From contig NZ_JAGGJW010000013.1 in the NCBI RefSeq assembly GCF_017873175.1, positions 165,523 through 229,522 on the forward strand: a DNA stretch of 64,000 nucleotides, read 5' to 3'. Numbering within the stretch: position 1 is the first letter of the stretch; each line of letters starts with the position of its first letter. A program made the position numbers and the translations under genes. Shown here piece by piece: positions 8,252-16,673 of this stretch. The notes under the pieces are model-generated. The model did no database searches and was not told the DNA's origin. It worked only from the letters and a program-made list of their open reading frames with translations. Source of the stretch: Neorhizobium petrolearium (lineage in GTDB: Bacteria; Pseudomonadota; Alphaproteobacteria; Rhizobiales; Rhizobiaceae).

Positions 8252-9685
8252 ATGACGACAGGCAATTCCAATCTCCCGCTCGTTTGGGATTTCATAGACC
8301 GCAAGACGGAAGTGTTCACCGATCTTGCGGACCGTGTCTGGGAGACGCCGGAAACTTGCTACATGGAGAAGCTTTCCGCCGCCGCGCACCGCGAAATGCT
8401 GGAGGCGCAAGGTTTTCGGATCACGGAAAATGTGGCCGGCATCCCGACCGCTCTCATCGGCGAAGCGGGCGAGGGCGGGCCGGTGATCGCGTTCCTCGGC
8501 GAGTACGATGCCCTGGCCGGCCTCAGTCAAAAGGCGGGCGCGGTTCAACAAGAGCCGCTGATCCCCGGCGCAAATGGTCACGGCTGCGGCCATAACCTCC
8601 TCGGCTCGGCTTCGCTGCTTGCGGCGACCGCGCTCAAGGATTGGTTGGAAATGACTGGCACGCCCGGTCGGGTGCGTTACTACGGCTGCCCGGCCGAGGA
8701 AGGGGGCGCCGCCAAGGCCTTCATGGTGCGTGCAGGTGCCTTCGAGGATGTCGACATTGCGATAAGCTGGCATCCGAGCAATTTCGCCGGAGTGCAGCGG
8801 GAAACCTCGCTCGCCAATTGCCGTATCGATTTCACTTTCACAGGTAGGGCAGCGCATGCTTCGGCCGTGCCGGAGCTTGGCCGCAGCGCGCTCGATGCCG
8901 TTGAATTGATGAATGTCGGTGTCAATTATATGCGCGAGCACATGCCTTCCGATTGCCGCATCCACTATGCGGTCCTCGATACCGGCGGCATTTCGCCGAA
9001 CGTGGTGCAGGCGCATGCCAAGGTTCGTTATGTTGTCCGTGCGCCGGAACTGCCGGGCCTTCTGGCGTTGATCGAACGTGTGAAGAAGATCGCCGAGGGA
9101 GCGGCGCTGATGACCGAGACCAAGGTCGAGAGCACGATTCTGGCAGGCGTTTCCAACCTCATCGTCAACAAGCCGCTGATGGATGCGATGCAGGACATCT
9201 GGGACAGCATGGGACCACCGCCTTTCGATGAAGCCGATGTCTCGTTCGCCGAGAAGATCCGCGCGACTCTGACACCGGAGGATATTGCCGCGAGCTGGAA
9301 TCAGGAACGCCTCGAGCCAAGGGATATCCCGCTGGCGGACTTCGTCCTGCCAGCTCACAACGAGGTAAGGCAAATGGGCGGGTCGACGGATGTCGGAGAT
9401 GTGAGCTGGGTCGTGCCGACCGTGCAGGCCTACGGTGCGACGCTTGCCGTCGGCACCCAGCTTCACACCTGGCAGGTGGTGGCGCAGGGGCAGAGCGCGC
9501 TTGCCCACAAGGGCATGGTTTCCGCCGCCAAGGCAATGGCTGCGACCGGCCTTGTGGCAATCGAAAGCGAACAGCTTCGTGAAGCCGCCTGGGTGGATCT
9601 CAAGAAGCGCCGCAAGGGTCAGGAATACACCAGTCCCATTCCGCCCGGCGCCGAGCCGCCCGTGGCGGCGATGACGGTCAAATGA
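8252..9685 (+). CDS. M20 family amidohydrolase, AbgB-like
   Basis: I start at ATG 8252 (MTTGNSNLPLVWDFIDRK, 477 residues), which has GAGG 11 bp upstream. The frame is open further upstream but without homology. The protein matches M20 metallopeptidases of the AbgB type (p-aminobenzoyl-glutamate hydrolase subunit B, about 480 residues). Landmarks are FLGEYDALAGLSQ (81-93), the metal-binding segment GHGCGHNLLG (109-118) and a dimerisation lid near 190-300. It is cytoplasmic and hydrolyses an amide bond of an N-acyl or aryl amino acid. Divergence from a peptide importer and the following aminotransferase suggest it processes an imported conjugate. The substrate is unknown. Confidence 0.85.
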   Translation: MTTGNSNLPLVWDFIDRKTEVFTDLADRVWETPETCYMEKLSAAAHREMLEAQGFRITENVAGIPTALIGEAGEGGPVIAFLGEYDALAGLSQKAGAVQQEPLIPGANGHGCGHNLLGSASLLAATALKDWLEMTGTPGRVRYYGCPAEEGGAAKAFMVRAGAFEDVDIAISWHPSNFAGVQRETSLANCRIDFTFTGRAAHASAVPELGRSALDAVELMNVGVNYMREHMPSDCRIHYAVLDTGGISPNVVQAHAKVRYVVRAPELPGLLALIERVKKIAEGAALMTETKVESTILAGVSNLIVNKPLMDAMQDIWDSMGPPPFDEADVSFAEKIRATLTPEDIAASWNQERLEPRDIPLADFVLPAHNEVRQMGGSTDVGDVSWVVPTVQAYGATLAVGTQLHTWQVVAQGQSALAHKGMVSAAKAMAATGLVAIESEQLREAAWVDLKKRRKGQEYTSPIPPGAEPPVAAMTVK

Positions 9686-9697
9686 CCAAATGCGCTG

Positions 9698-9711
9698 ATT
9701 GACACGTCAAT
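9698..9711. promoter_or_regulatory. 14-bp palindrome upstream of the aminotransferase
   Basis: ATTGAC-AC-GTCAAT (9698-9711) is a perfect inverted repeat that also contains a TTGACA -35-like hexamer. It lies 12 bp after the M20 hydrolase stop and about 110 bp before the aminotransferase start. A dimeric repressor or activator site is plausible. No good -10 follows at 16-18 bp, so the promoter itself is not established. Confidence 0.35.
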
Positions 9712-9818
9712 TATTTTGAACGGTGTTCGGCTTGAACGCGGCGATTTGGGCTGTCCAATCTCGCCGTTTCCGCCTATGAAATTTATATGCGTTCCGCATG
9801 TTTCACAGGAGGTCCGTC

Positions 9819-11174
9819 GTGACTGTTCAGCCCAATTCCATCGAAGCCCGCGACAAGGCTTACCAGCTTCATTCCTACACCAATGCCCGGGTGCTGGAGC
9901 GTGACGGTTCACTGGTGATCGATCGCGGCGAGGGCGTCTATGTCTATGACAACAACGGCAACAAGTATATCGAGGCCATGGCCGGGCTGTGGAGCGTTGC
10001 GGTCGGCTTTGGCGAGAACCGTCTCGTCGAAGCGGCCGCCAAGCAGATGGCGAAGCTTCCATACTACCACACCTTCACGGCCCGCAGTCATGGTCCCTCC
10101 GTCGAACTGGCCGAGAAGCTGATACAGATGGCACCTGTGCCGATGTCCAAGGCCTATTTCACCAATTCAGGTTCCGAGGCCAATGACACTGCGATGAAGA
10201 TGGTCTGGTATCGCTCGAATGCCTTGGGCAAACCGGAGAAGAAGAAAATCATCTCCCGTATCAAGGGCTATCATGGTGTGACGATCGCCAGTGCCAGCCT
10301 GACCGGCCTGCCGAACAACCATCGTTCCTTCGACCTGCCGCTACCGGGCATCTTCCATACGACCTGCCCGCACTATCGCGTCTTCAAGCAGGAAGGCGAG
10401 ACCGAATCGGCCTTCGTAGAGCGTTGCGCGAAGGATCTCGAGGATCTGGTTCTGCGGGAAGGTCCGGAGACGGTTGCGGCCTTCATCGGCGAACCGGTCA
10501 TGGGGGCCGGCGGCGTCATCGTGCCGCCCGCGGGCTATTGGGAAGCGATCCAGAAGGTACTGAAAAAATATGACATCCTCTTCATCGCCGACGAAGTGAT
10601 CTGCGGCTTCGGTCGCACCGGCAAGATGTTCGCCACCGAGACTTTTTCGCTAGAACCGGACATCATCACCGTCTCCAAACAGATTTCGTCGTCCTATCAG
10701 CCGATCTCAGCGCTGCTGATCAACGAGAAGGTTTACCAGCCACTTGCCGACGAATCGGCGAATATCGGCACATTCGGCCATGGGGTGACGGCGGCCGGCC
10801 ATCCGGTTGCCGCGGCCGTGGCTCTGGAGAACATCGCGATCATCGAGGAGCGCGATCTTGTCGGCAACGTGCGGGCGTTGGCACCGAAATTCCAGAGCCG
10901 TCTGAGGGCAATGGAAAGCCATCCTCTGGCGATCGAGGCCCGCGGCACAGGTCTGATCGGTGCCTTGGAACTCAAGCCGCGCGACGGGTTCGCCGCCGGC
11001 GAGCTTGGCCCGAAGCTGCTTGCAGTCATGCTGGAAAAAGGGCTCATCTCGCGCGCCATCGGCGACTCGCTGGCGCTTTGCCCGCCGATGATAATTAATG
11101 AGAGCCAAGTGGATGCGGTCTTCGACCTATTCGAAGCCTCGCTCGACGCTTTCCAGAAGCAGCTCTCTGCCTGA
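9819..11174 (+). CDS. Class III pyridoxal-phosphate aminotransferase (omega-amino acid:pyruvate type)
   Basis: The start is a GTG at 9819, with a perfect AGGAGG (9807-9812) placed 6 bp upstream. An ATG seven codons earlier lies ahead of that ribosome site and is therefore rejected. The 451-residue protein shows the class III fold: SYTNARVLERDGSLVIDRGEG near the N-terminus, FTNSGSEANDTAMK for cofactor binding, IADEVICGFGRTGKMF, and the Schiff-base lysine K287 in VSKQISSSYQPISALL. Its relatives transfer amino groups from omega-amino acids, diamines or taurine-like compounds to pyruvate or 2-oxoglutarate. Substrate choice cannot be read from sequence. Context suggests catabolism of a product of the neighbouring M20 hydrolase. 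Confidence 0.88.
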   Translation: MTVQPNSIEARDKAYQLHSYTNARVLERDGSLVIDRGEGVYVYDNNGNKYIEAMAGLWSVAVGFGENRLVEAAAKQMAKLPYYHTFTARSHGPSVELAEKLIQMAPVPMSKAYFTNSGSEANDTAMKMVWYRSNALGKPEKKKIISRIKGYHGVTIASASLTGLPNNHRSFDLPLPGIFHTTCPHYRVFKQEGETESAFVERCAKDLEDLVLREGPETVAAFIGEPVMGAGGVIVPPAGYWEAIQKVLKKYDILFIADEVICGFGRTGKMFATETFSLEPDIITVSKQISSSYQPISALLINEKVYQPLADESANIGTFGHGVTAAGHPVAAAVALENIAIIEERDLVGNVRALAPKFQSRLRAMESHPLAIEARGTGLIGALELKPRDGFAAGELGPKLLAVMLEKGLISRAIGDSLALCPPMIINESQVDAVFDLFEASLDAFQKQLSA

Positions 11175-11182
11175 CAGTCTTT

Positions 11183-11215
11183 CGGAGCCGGACTTAAGGT
11201 CACTGTTCGGCTCCG
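11183..11215 (+). terminator. Stem-loop after the aminotransferase
   Basis: CGGAGCCG (11183-11190) pairs with CGGCTCCG (11208-11215) around a 17-nt loop, 9 bp after the aminotransferase stop. No U-run follows, so it may be a Rho-assisted or weak terminator rather than an intrinsic one. Confidence 0.4.
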
Positions 11216-11251
11216 ATTGCGCAAAATGCGCGCGCGCCTATATTTCGCGTC

Positions 11252-12712
11252 ATGCTTGAGCTCGCTGAGGCCTATTGGCCGCATATCCTCTTCACCATTT
11301 CGGTCCTGGCGGGAACGGCAGCGGCGATTCATGCCGCCATGACGAAAGAGGAGGTGCGTTCTGCGGTCGGTTGGGTCGGCATCATCGTCCTTTCCCCGAT
11401 TGTCGGGGCGCTACTTTACCTGATCGCCGGTATCAATCGCATCCGCCGTACCGTCATCAGCGATCGTCGCGCGCTGCTCCAGGGGGATATCCGCGCTCAT
11501 TTTGCTTCCTATGACGCTACCGATGATCTGGTGACCGGCCAATTCGGTTACAGGTTCCGAGCAATGAAAACACTTGGCGATCGTGTGACGCATCATCGCC
11601 TGACGACCAGCAACACGATCCTGGCGCTCGATACCGGCGACGAAGCTTATGGCGCGATGCTGGAGGCGATCGGCCAGGCGCAACGCAGCATCATCCTCGA
11701 GACTTATATCTTCGACCGCGACCGGATCGGGCAGCGATTTGCCGACGCGCTGATCGCGGCGGTAAAACGCGGTGCCGAAGTGCGCATTTTGATCGACGCC
11801 GTTGGCGCCCGGTATTCGGTGCCGAGTGTGCTCGGCATGCTTCGAGATGGCGGTGTCACGGTCGATGTCTTTAACGGCAACGTCATTATGGGGCTGCGAT
11901 TGCCCTATGCGAATCTCAGGACCCACCGGAAAATCCTGGTCATCGACGGCAGGGTGGCTTTCACCGGCGGAATGAATATCCGCGAGGGCTTTTCGCGCGA
12001 ATTCAGCCGCGACAAATGTTCCCTCGATACGCATTTCAAGATCACGGGGCCGGTCGTGGCCGATCTCTTCGCAATTGCCGCGGCTGATTGGCGATTTGCG
12101 ACTGAGGAAATGCTGACCGGGGAACCCTGGGCGCTCGATCCGTCCGAAACGGAGCCAGGGAATCCGGTCTTCGTTCGGGCGGTTTCCTCCGGTCCCGACC
12201 GCAGCGTCGAGACGAATCACAAGATGCTGATGGGTGCTTTTTCCGTGGCGCGCTCCTCAATCCGGATCGTCTCGCCCTATTTCCTGCCGGACCGCGAGCT
12301 GATCACCGCACTGATTACTGCAGCACGGCGCGGTGTGGCAGTCGATATCGTCGTGCCCACCGCCAATAATCTCGTTCTGGTCGACCGTGCGATGACGGCG
12401 CAGTTTGACCAGATGCTGAAAAACTATTGCCGCATATGGCGTGCTTCGGGGCCTTTCGACCATTCCAAGCTGATGGCGATCGACGGATGTTGGGCCTATA
12501 TCGGTTCCTCCAACCTCGATCCACGGTCGCTGCGGCTCAATTTCGAGGTGGATCTTGAAGTTTTCGACCGTCCTTTTGCCGAAGCGCTGGAACGAAGGAT
12601 CGATCTGGCGATTTCTTCGGCGACCGAAGTGACGCTTGATGGATTGCAGTCCAGGTCCTTCCTTGTGCGGCTCATCGAGCGGGTGCTTTGGCTGGGTTCG
12701 CCTTATCTCTAG
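11252..12712 (+). CDS. cls: Cardiolipin synthase (phospholipase D superfamily)
   Basis: This 486-residue protein begins with two hydrophobic segments (about residues 10-30 and 38-60) that anchor it in the inner membrane. Two phospholipase-D catalytic motifs follow: H225-x-K227-x4-D232 (THRKILVIDGRVAFTGG) and H404-x-K406-x4-D411 (DHSKLMAIDGCWAYIGSSN). This is the organisation of ClsA-type cardiolipin synthases, which condense two phosphatidylglycerols, or transfer a phosphatidyl group to another acceptor. Length and motif spacing are normal. The next gene downstream encodes an EEP-fold protein in the same direction, 46 bp away. Confidence 0.92.
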   Translation: MLELAEAYWPHILFTISVLAGTAAAIHAAMTKEEVRSAVGWVGIIVLSPIVGALLYLIAGINRIRRTVISDRRALLQGDIRAHFASYDATDDLVTGQFGYRFRAMKTLGDRVTHHRLTTSNTILALDTGDEAYGAMLEAIGQAQRSIILETYIFDRDRIGQRFADALIAAVKRGAEVRILIDAVGARYSVPSVLGMLRDGGVTVDVFNGNVIMGLRLPYANLRTHRKILVIDGRVAFTGGMNIREGFSREFSRDKCSLDTHFKITGPVVADLFAIAAADWRFATEEMLTGEPWALDPSETEPGNPVFVRAVSSGPDRSVETNHKMLMGAFSVARSSIRIVSPYFLPDRELITALITAARRGVAVDIVVPTANNLVLVDRAMTAQFDQMLKNYCRIWRASGPFDHSKLMAIDGCWAYIGSSNLDPRSLRLNFEVDLEVFDRPFAEALERRIDLAISSATEVTLDGLQSRSFLVRLIERVLWLGSPYL

Positions 12713-12758
12713 TGATGATGGGAAAAGCTGGATCGGCAAGCGGATTATCGTATAGTTT

Positions 12759-13616
12759 GTGTGTATGCGAATAGCCTTTCAGATCATGCGGGAAAAACGC
12801 CCAAATCTCTCAGCAAGCATTCTGGCATCCATCCGAGCTCACAAGAATCGGGGCGTGGGGGGGCATGAGCCCCATGATCGCAGCAAGGGCATGCTGATCG
12901 CCTCCTACAATGTCCATAAATGTGTTGGCGTCGACGGCAAGTTCGATCCTGCTCGAACCAGCCATGTGATCCGCGAAATCGGAGCCGATGTGCTCGCCCT
13001 CCAGGAAGCCGATACCCGGTTCGGCGAACGGCGGGGGTTGTTGGATCTTGCGTGGATGGAGCGGGAGACCGGGCTTTTCCCGGTCCCTGTCAACGGAGTC
13101 ACCAAGGCTCATGGCTGGCATGGCAACGCGGTCTTCCTTCGCGAGGGCCTGGTCCGCGACGTGCACCAGGTGAAGTTGCCCGGGCTTGAGCCGCGTGGTG
13201 CGCTTATCACGGAACTCGAACTCAAGGACGGCAGCATGTTCCGTATCATTGCGGCGCATCTCGGCCTGCTCAACCGCTCGCGGCATCAGCAGGCGCGCGT
13301 CATTCTCGATTTCCTGAGTTCGCGCGAAGAGCAGCCGACCGTATTGATGGGCGATCTTAACGAATGGCGGCTGGGCGACCGGTCCTCGCTCAACACGCTT
13401 GCCTCCGTCTTCGGCTTGCCTGCCGCCGTACCGAGCTTTCCCTCTCGCTTGCCGGTTCTGGCGCTCGACCGGATCATGGCGAACCGCCCGGGGCTCATCG
13501 ACGCCGTGAAGACCCATGATACGCCACTTGCACGGCTCGCCTCCGACCACCTGCCAATCAAGGCCGTGCTGAAGCTCGGCAAGCTGCCATTTGCCGAGGA
13601 GATAGAAACCGGCTGA
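12759..13616 (+). CDS. Endonuclease/exonuclease/phosphatase family protein
   Basis: The EEP fold is recognisable from SYNVHKCVGVDGKFD (metal-ligand Asn51), LQEAD (Glu83), AAHLG (His167), GDLNEW (Asp199, Asn201) and SDHLP (Asp263, His264), numbered from a GTG start at 12759. All catalytic positions are present, so it should be an active Mg-dependent phosphodiesterase or phosphatase. The true start is uncertain. The first 44 residues are poorly conserved in character, and an ATG at 12891 immediately before the fold would give a 241-residue protein. Location directly after cls suggests a phospholipid-related role, but the family also includes nucleases, so the substrate is left open. Confidence 0.8.
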   Translation: MCMRIAFQIMREKRPNLSASILASIRAHKNRGVGGHEPHDRSKGMLIASYNVHKCVGVDGKFDPARTSHVIREIGADVLALQEADTRFGERRGLLDLAWMERETGLFPVPVNGVTKAHGWHGNAVFLREGLVRDVHQVKLPGLEPRGALITELELKDGSMFRIIAAHLGLLNRSRHQQARVILDFLSSREEQPTVLMGDLNEWRLGDRSSLNTLASVFGLPAAVPSFPSRLPVLALDRIMANRPGLIDAVKTHDTPLARLASDHLPIKAVLKLGKLPFAEEIETG

Positions 13617-13703
13617 TGCTGTTGCTTCAATCTTTACGGCGGCCAAAGGCATCGATAGGGTTGCCAGCCGGTCTACCCTCTCTCCCCTCGACTGGATTTC
13701 CGC

Positions 13704-14678
13704 ATGACTGATATCGCCATGATCGAAGCCGCCCGTGTCCGCCTCGATGGTCACGTGCGCCGAACACCGCTGCTTTCTTCTCCATTCCTGGACGAGATCG
13801 CCGGACGGCGCGTCTTTGTAAAGCCGGAATGCCTGCAGCATACGGGCTCTTTCAAATTTCGGGGTGCCTGGTCCGCGATTTCGGCGCTACCGACAGAGGT
13901 GCGCGCCAAAGGGGTGATTGCCTTTTCCTCCGGCAACCATGCACAGGGTGTCGCGCTAGCAGCCAGAATGCACGGTATTCCGAGCGTCATTGTCATGCCG
14001 TCCGACGCTCCCCGCATCAAGATCGAGAACACTCGCGCCTATGGCGCCGAGGTTGTGCTTTACGACCGAGCCAACGAGGATCGCGATGCAATCGGTGAGA
14101 GGCTATCGCGGGAGCGCGGTCTGACGCTGATCAAGCCTTTCGATGAGCCGCTGGTTATTGCCGGTCAGGGAACGACCGGTCTTGAAATTGCAGAGCAGGC
14201 CAAGGAAGAGGGGATCGGGAAGGCGGATGTTCTCGTGCCGACAGGTGGCGGCGGGTTCATTTCCGGCGTTGCGCTGGCACTCGAAGCCAAGGCACCGCAG
14301 TTCCGTGTCCATCCTTGCGAACCGCAGGACTTCGACGATGTGACGCGCTCTCTTGCATCCGGAAAGATCGAGCGGAATGCGGCGCAATCCGGTTCACTCT
14401 GCGATGCAATCATTACGCCTCAGCCGGGCGCCATCACATTTCCGATCATGTCGCGGCTCTGCGGCCCAGGTCTCGTCGTTACCGAGGACGAGGCGCTTCA
14501 TGCGGTGGCGCTTGCCTTCAGCCGCCTGAAGATCGTGGTCGAGCCGGGTGGTGCCGTGGCGTTGGCGGCTGCTCTTTTTCATGGTGAGACACTGGGCGAC
14601 ACGGTGATTGCTGTGTGCTCCGGCGGCAATATCGACGTCGACGTCTTCCGCCTGGCGCTCGACAAGTTTCCTACCTAA
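13704..14678 (+). CDS. Threonine/serine dehydratase-like PLP enzyme
   Basis: This 324-residue fold-type II PLP enzyme has the cofactor lysine K51 in GSFKFRGA, the substrate/phosphate loop SSGNHAQG (75-82) and a glycine-rich phosphate-binding segment PTGGGGFISG (near 176-185). It lacks the C-terminal ACT regulatory domain of biosynthetic IlvA, so it is of the catabolic/short type (threonine ammonia-lyase, serine dehydratase or serine racemase family). It would deaminate L-threonine or L-serine to a 2-oxo acid and ammonia in the cytoplasm. Which substrate dominates cannot be decided from motifs. Confidence 0.85.
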   Translation: MTDIAMIEAARVRLDGHVRRTPLLSSPFLDEIAGRRVFVKPECLQHTGSFKFRGAWSAISALPTEVRAKGVIAFSSGNHAQGVALAARMHGIPSVIVMPSDAPRIKIENTRAYGAEVVLYDRANEDRDAIGERLSRERGLTLIKPFDEPLVIAGQGTTGLEIAEQAKEEGIGKADVLVPTGGGGFISGVALALEAKAPQFRVHPCEPQDFDDVTRSLASGKIERNAAQSGSLCDAIITPQPGAITFPIMSRLCGPGLVVTEDEALHAVALAFSRLKIVVEPGGAVALAAALFHGETLGDTVIAVCSGGNIDVDVFRLALDKFPT

Positions 14679-14853
14679 TTGCCGGTCGGCATGGCCGGGG
14701 TATAATAAACTGTTAACTCGTCAAAGCCGCCGTTAAGAAAAAAGGATTTTCTACGGCAAGCGGATCGGATGGAACATTATCTCTATCGAGTTAATCGTGA
14801 TAAGTTAACATAAGGCTGCTCTGAAAGGGCAAACCAGAACCCGGGAGATATCC

Positions 14854-14997
14854 ATGCAGCAAGCTCAGCATCAGACACGGTCTTTCCCAGTTCGCAACGC
14901 TGCCTTCACAAGCAAATGGCAGTGGGCCACCAATACGGCTCTGGTGATCGCAGCCTTCATCTTCGTCGGGGCAGTGACGCTCGGCCTGTTCCCCTAA
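14854..14997 (+). CDS. Small single-span membrane protein, 47 residues
   Basis: The short open frame MQQAQHQTRSFPVRNAAF... ends in ...GAVTLGLFP. It has a polar, basic N-terminal half and one hydrophobic segment (about residues 28-45). A GGGAG (14843-14847) lies 6 bp upstream of the ATG, an ideal ribosome site. About 175 bp of AT-rich DNA precede it and a hairpin follows, so it looks like an independent small gene. I do not recognise a named family. Arrangement and composition fit the many small inner-membrane proteins of rhizobia, and the function is unknown. Confidence 0.65.
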   Translation: MQQAQHQTRSFPVRNAAFTSKWQWATNTALVIAAFIFVGAVTLGLFP

Positions 14998-15029
14998 GCT
15001 TCCGATCCTTTCAAGGATCACGCCATACG

Positions 15030-15056
15030 CCTCCCGTGCTCTACCGGCTCGGGAGG
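15030..15056. terminator. Hairpin between convergent small gene and M20 hydrolase
   Basis: CCTCCCG (15030-15036) pairs with CGGGAGG (15050-15056). A second small palindrome (GATCCTT/AAGGATC, 15004-15019) lies just before it. The position between two convergent genes fits a bidirectional terminator, but no clear U-tract is present on either strand. Confidence 0.45.
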
Positions 15057-15071
15057 TGTTGCATTCCTAGG

Positions 15072-16235
15072 CTATTTCATCGGCAGATAGGCTTCGGCAA
15101 GTTCCACCCAGAAGCTCGTGCCGATCGGTAGCGCGTCATCGTTGAAATCGAATCGCGGATGATGCAGTGGCGGGTCGTTGTCACTGCGCTTGGTGCCGAG
15201 GAGAAAATAGGTCCCTGGTCGCTCTGCCAACATATAGGCAAAATCCTCGCTGCCCATCGATGGACGCGGCAAATCGACGACCTTTTCCTCGCCGAAGACC
15301 CGCTTGGCCAGATTGCGAACGAAAGCCGTTTCCGTCTGGTGGTTGATCGTCGCCTCATAGCCGCGTTTATAGTCTATCGTCACAGTCATGCCGTAACTTG
15401 CCGCCTGACCTTCGGCGATCATGCGAATGCGATTTTCCAGTTCATTGCGGACGATCGGATCGAAGGAGCGGATCGTCAGAACCATCTCCGCCCGCTCTGG
15501 AATCACGTTGCTGGCCGTGCCGGCATGAAAGGCTCCGACGGTAACAACCGTCGGATCGAGCGGATGAACGTTTCGCGAGGCGATTGTCTGCAGCGCCATG
15601 ATGATGCTCGCGCCGCAGACGATCGGATCGGCGGTGTCCTGCGGCTCGGCGCCATGGCCGCCGCGGCCGTTGACGACGATGCGGCATTCGTCAACCGCCG
15701 CCATCATGGCGCCGTCCTTCACGCCGATCTGCCCGAAAGCCAGGCTCGGATCGTTATGCAGGCCGAAGACGGCATCACAAGGAAAGCGCTCGAAAAGGCC
15801 GTCGTCGATCATCAGCTTTGCCCCGCCGAAATTTTCCTCGGCTGGTTGGAAGATCAGGTGAATCGTGCCGTCGAAATTCTTCCGCTCCGCGAGGATCCTG
15901 GCGGCTCCCAGTAGCATGGCGGTGTGGCCGTCATGACCGCAGGCATGCATCAATCCCTTGTTCCTGCTGGCATACTCAACGCCGGTCTCCTCCTCGATTG
16001 GCAGCGCGTCGATATCGGCACGGATGGCGACGGCGCGATTGCTGACGCCATTCCTGAGTGTCGCGACGAGCCCGGTCTGGCCGAGGCCTCGGGTGACTTC
16101 GTAACCGAGTTCGACAAGCTGCTTGGCGATGAAATCAGCCGTGTTGAACTCCGAAAGTCCGAGCTCGGGATATTGATGAAGGTAGCGGCGGGTCGCTATC
16201 AGTTCGGCCATGTAATTGGAAAACTGGATCGTCAT
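15072..16235 (-). CDS. M20 family amidohydrolase / hippurate hydrolase-like aminoacylase
   Basis: This 387-residue M20D-type metalloenzyme has the metal-binding signature HACGHDGHTAMLLGAA (from residue 97), the catalytic Glu pair in FQPAEENFGGAK (about 130-141) and GSEDFAYM near the C-terminus. Such enzymes remove the acyl group from N-acyl amino acids such as hippurate, or from IAA-amino acid conjugates, in the cytoplasm. It is distinct from the AbgB-like enzyme at 8252 and lies on the opposite strand. It is transcribed away from ndvB and shares a 438-bp intergenic region with it. Confidence 0.88.
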   Translation of the reverse strand: MTIQFSNYMAELIATRRYLHQYPELGLSEFNTADFIAKQLVELGYEVTRGLGQTGLVATLRNGVSNRAVAIRADIDALPIEEETGVEYASRNKGLMHACGHDGHTAMLLGAARILAERKNFDGTIHLIFQPAEENFGGAKLMIDDGLFERFPCDAVFGLHNDPSLAFGQIGVKDGAMMAAVDECRIVVNGRGGHGAEPQDTADPIVCGASIIMALQTIASRNVHPLDPTVVTVGAFHAGTASNVIPERAEMVLTIRSFDPIVRNELENRIRMIAEGQAASYGMTVTIDYKRGYEATINHQTETAFVRNLAKRVFGEEKVVDLPRPSMGSEDFAYMLAERPGTYFLLGTKRSDNDPPLHHPRFDFNDDALPIGTSFWVELAEAYLPMK

Positions 16236-16673
16236 TTCTCAAAGTACCGGAATTTCGATTGGATTGTTTGCGGGCGAACCGAGGCCATATCCTTCCGCTC
16301 GACATATGAATAGCAGCGTGACGCGCCGGAGGTAACCTGCCGGCGATCAAATTTCACGCCATTCAAGGGCATCTAGAAGGAGAAATGCGTACATTGCATC
16401 TGTGGGGAAATTCCGAGCATTATCAATAGCCCGCTTCTGTTCAGCCTCTATTCAGGCTGCCCCGGCTAGAGGCGGAAGATGTGTCGATCCGCGAAAAGCG
16501 GGCGATAGATTTCGGTCAATCATTTGCAATATCGAGGCTGCCCTCTATTTCCCTTCTTCGCGGATTTGCGTCAGATAGTCACCATAATCAAAATGATAAC
16601 TGGCGCTTCTGACGCAGGCCGAGTAAGGCGAGGCCGACAAACCCCCAAGAGTTTTCACCCAGAAGCCGTATCC
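16236..16673. other. Intergenic region between M20 hydrolase and ndvB
   Basis: About 440 bp between divergent genes must contain the ndvB promoter and leader. Visible structure is limited to a 6-bp hairpin (CAGCCT/AGGCTG, 16442-16459). A 14-codon open frame (16385-16429) has an AAGGAG too close to its ATG to be convincing. The ndvB frame is open upstream to 16524 but that part does not resemble NdvB. I see no clear promoter match. Confidence 0.5.

Noticed and set aside
14771..14795. GGAAC element before the 47-residue protein gene as an EcfG promoter
   Set aside because: No CGTT at 16-17 bases. The nearest GTT is at the wrong distance.
16385..16429. A 14-codon open frame with AAGGAG in the ndvB upstream region
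   Set aside because: The ribosome site is only about 1-2 bases from the ATG and there is no run of regulatory codons, so a leader peptide is not supported.
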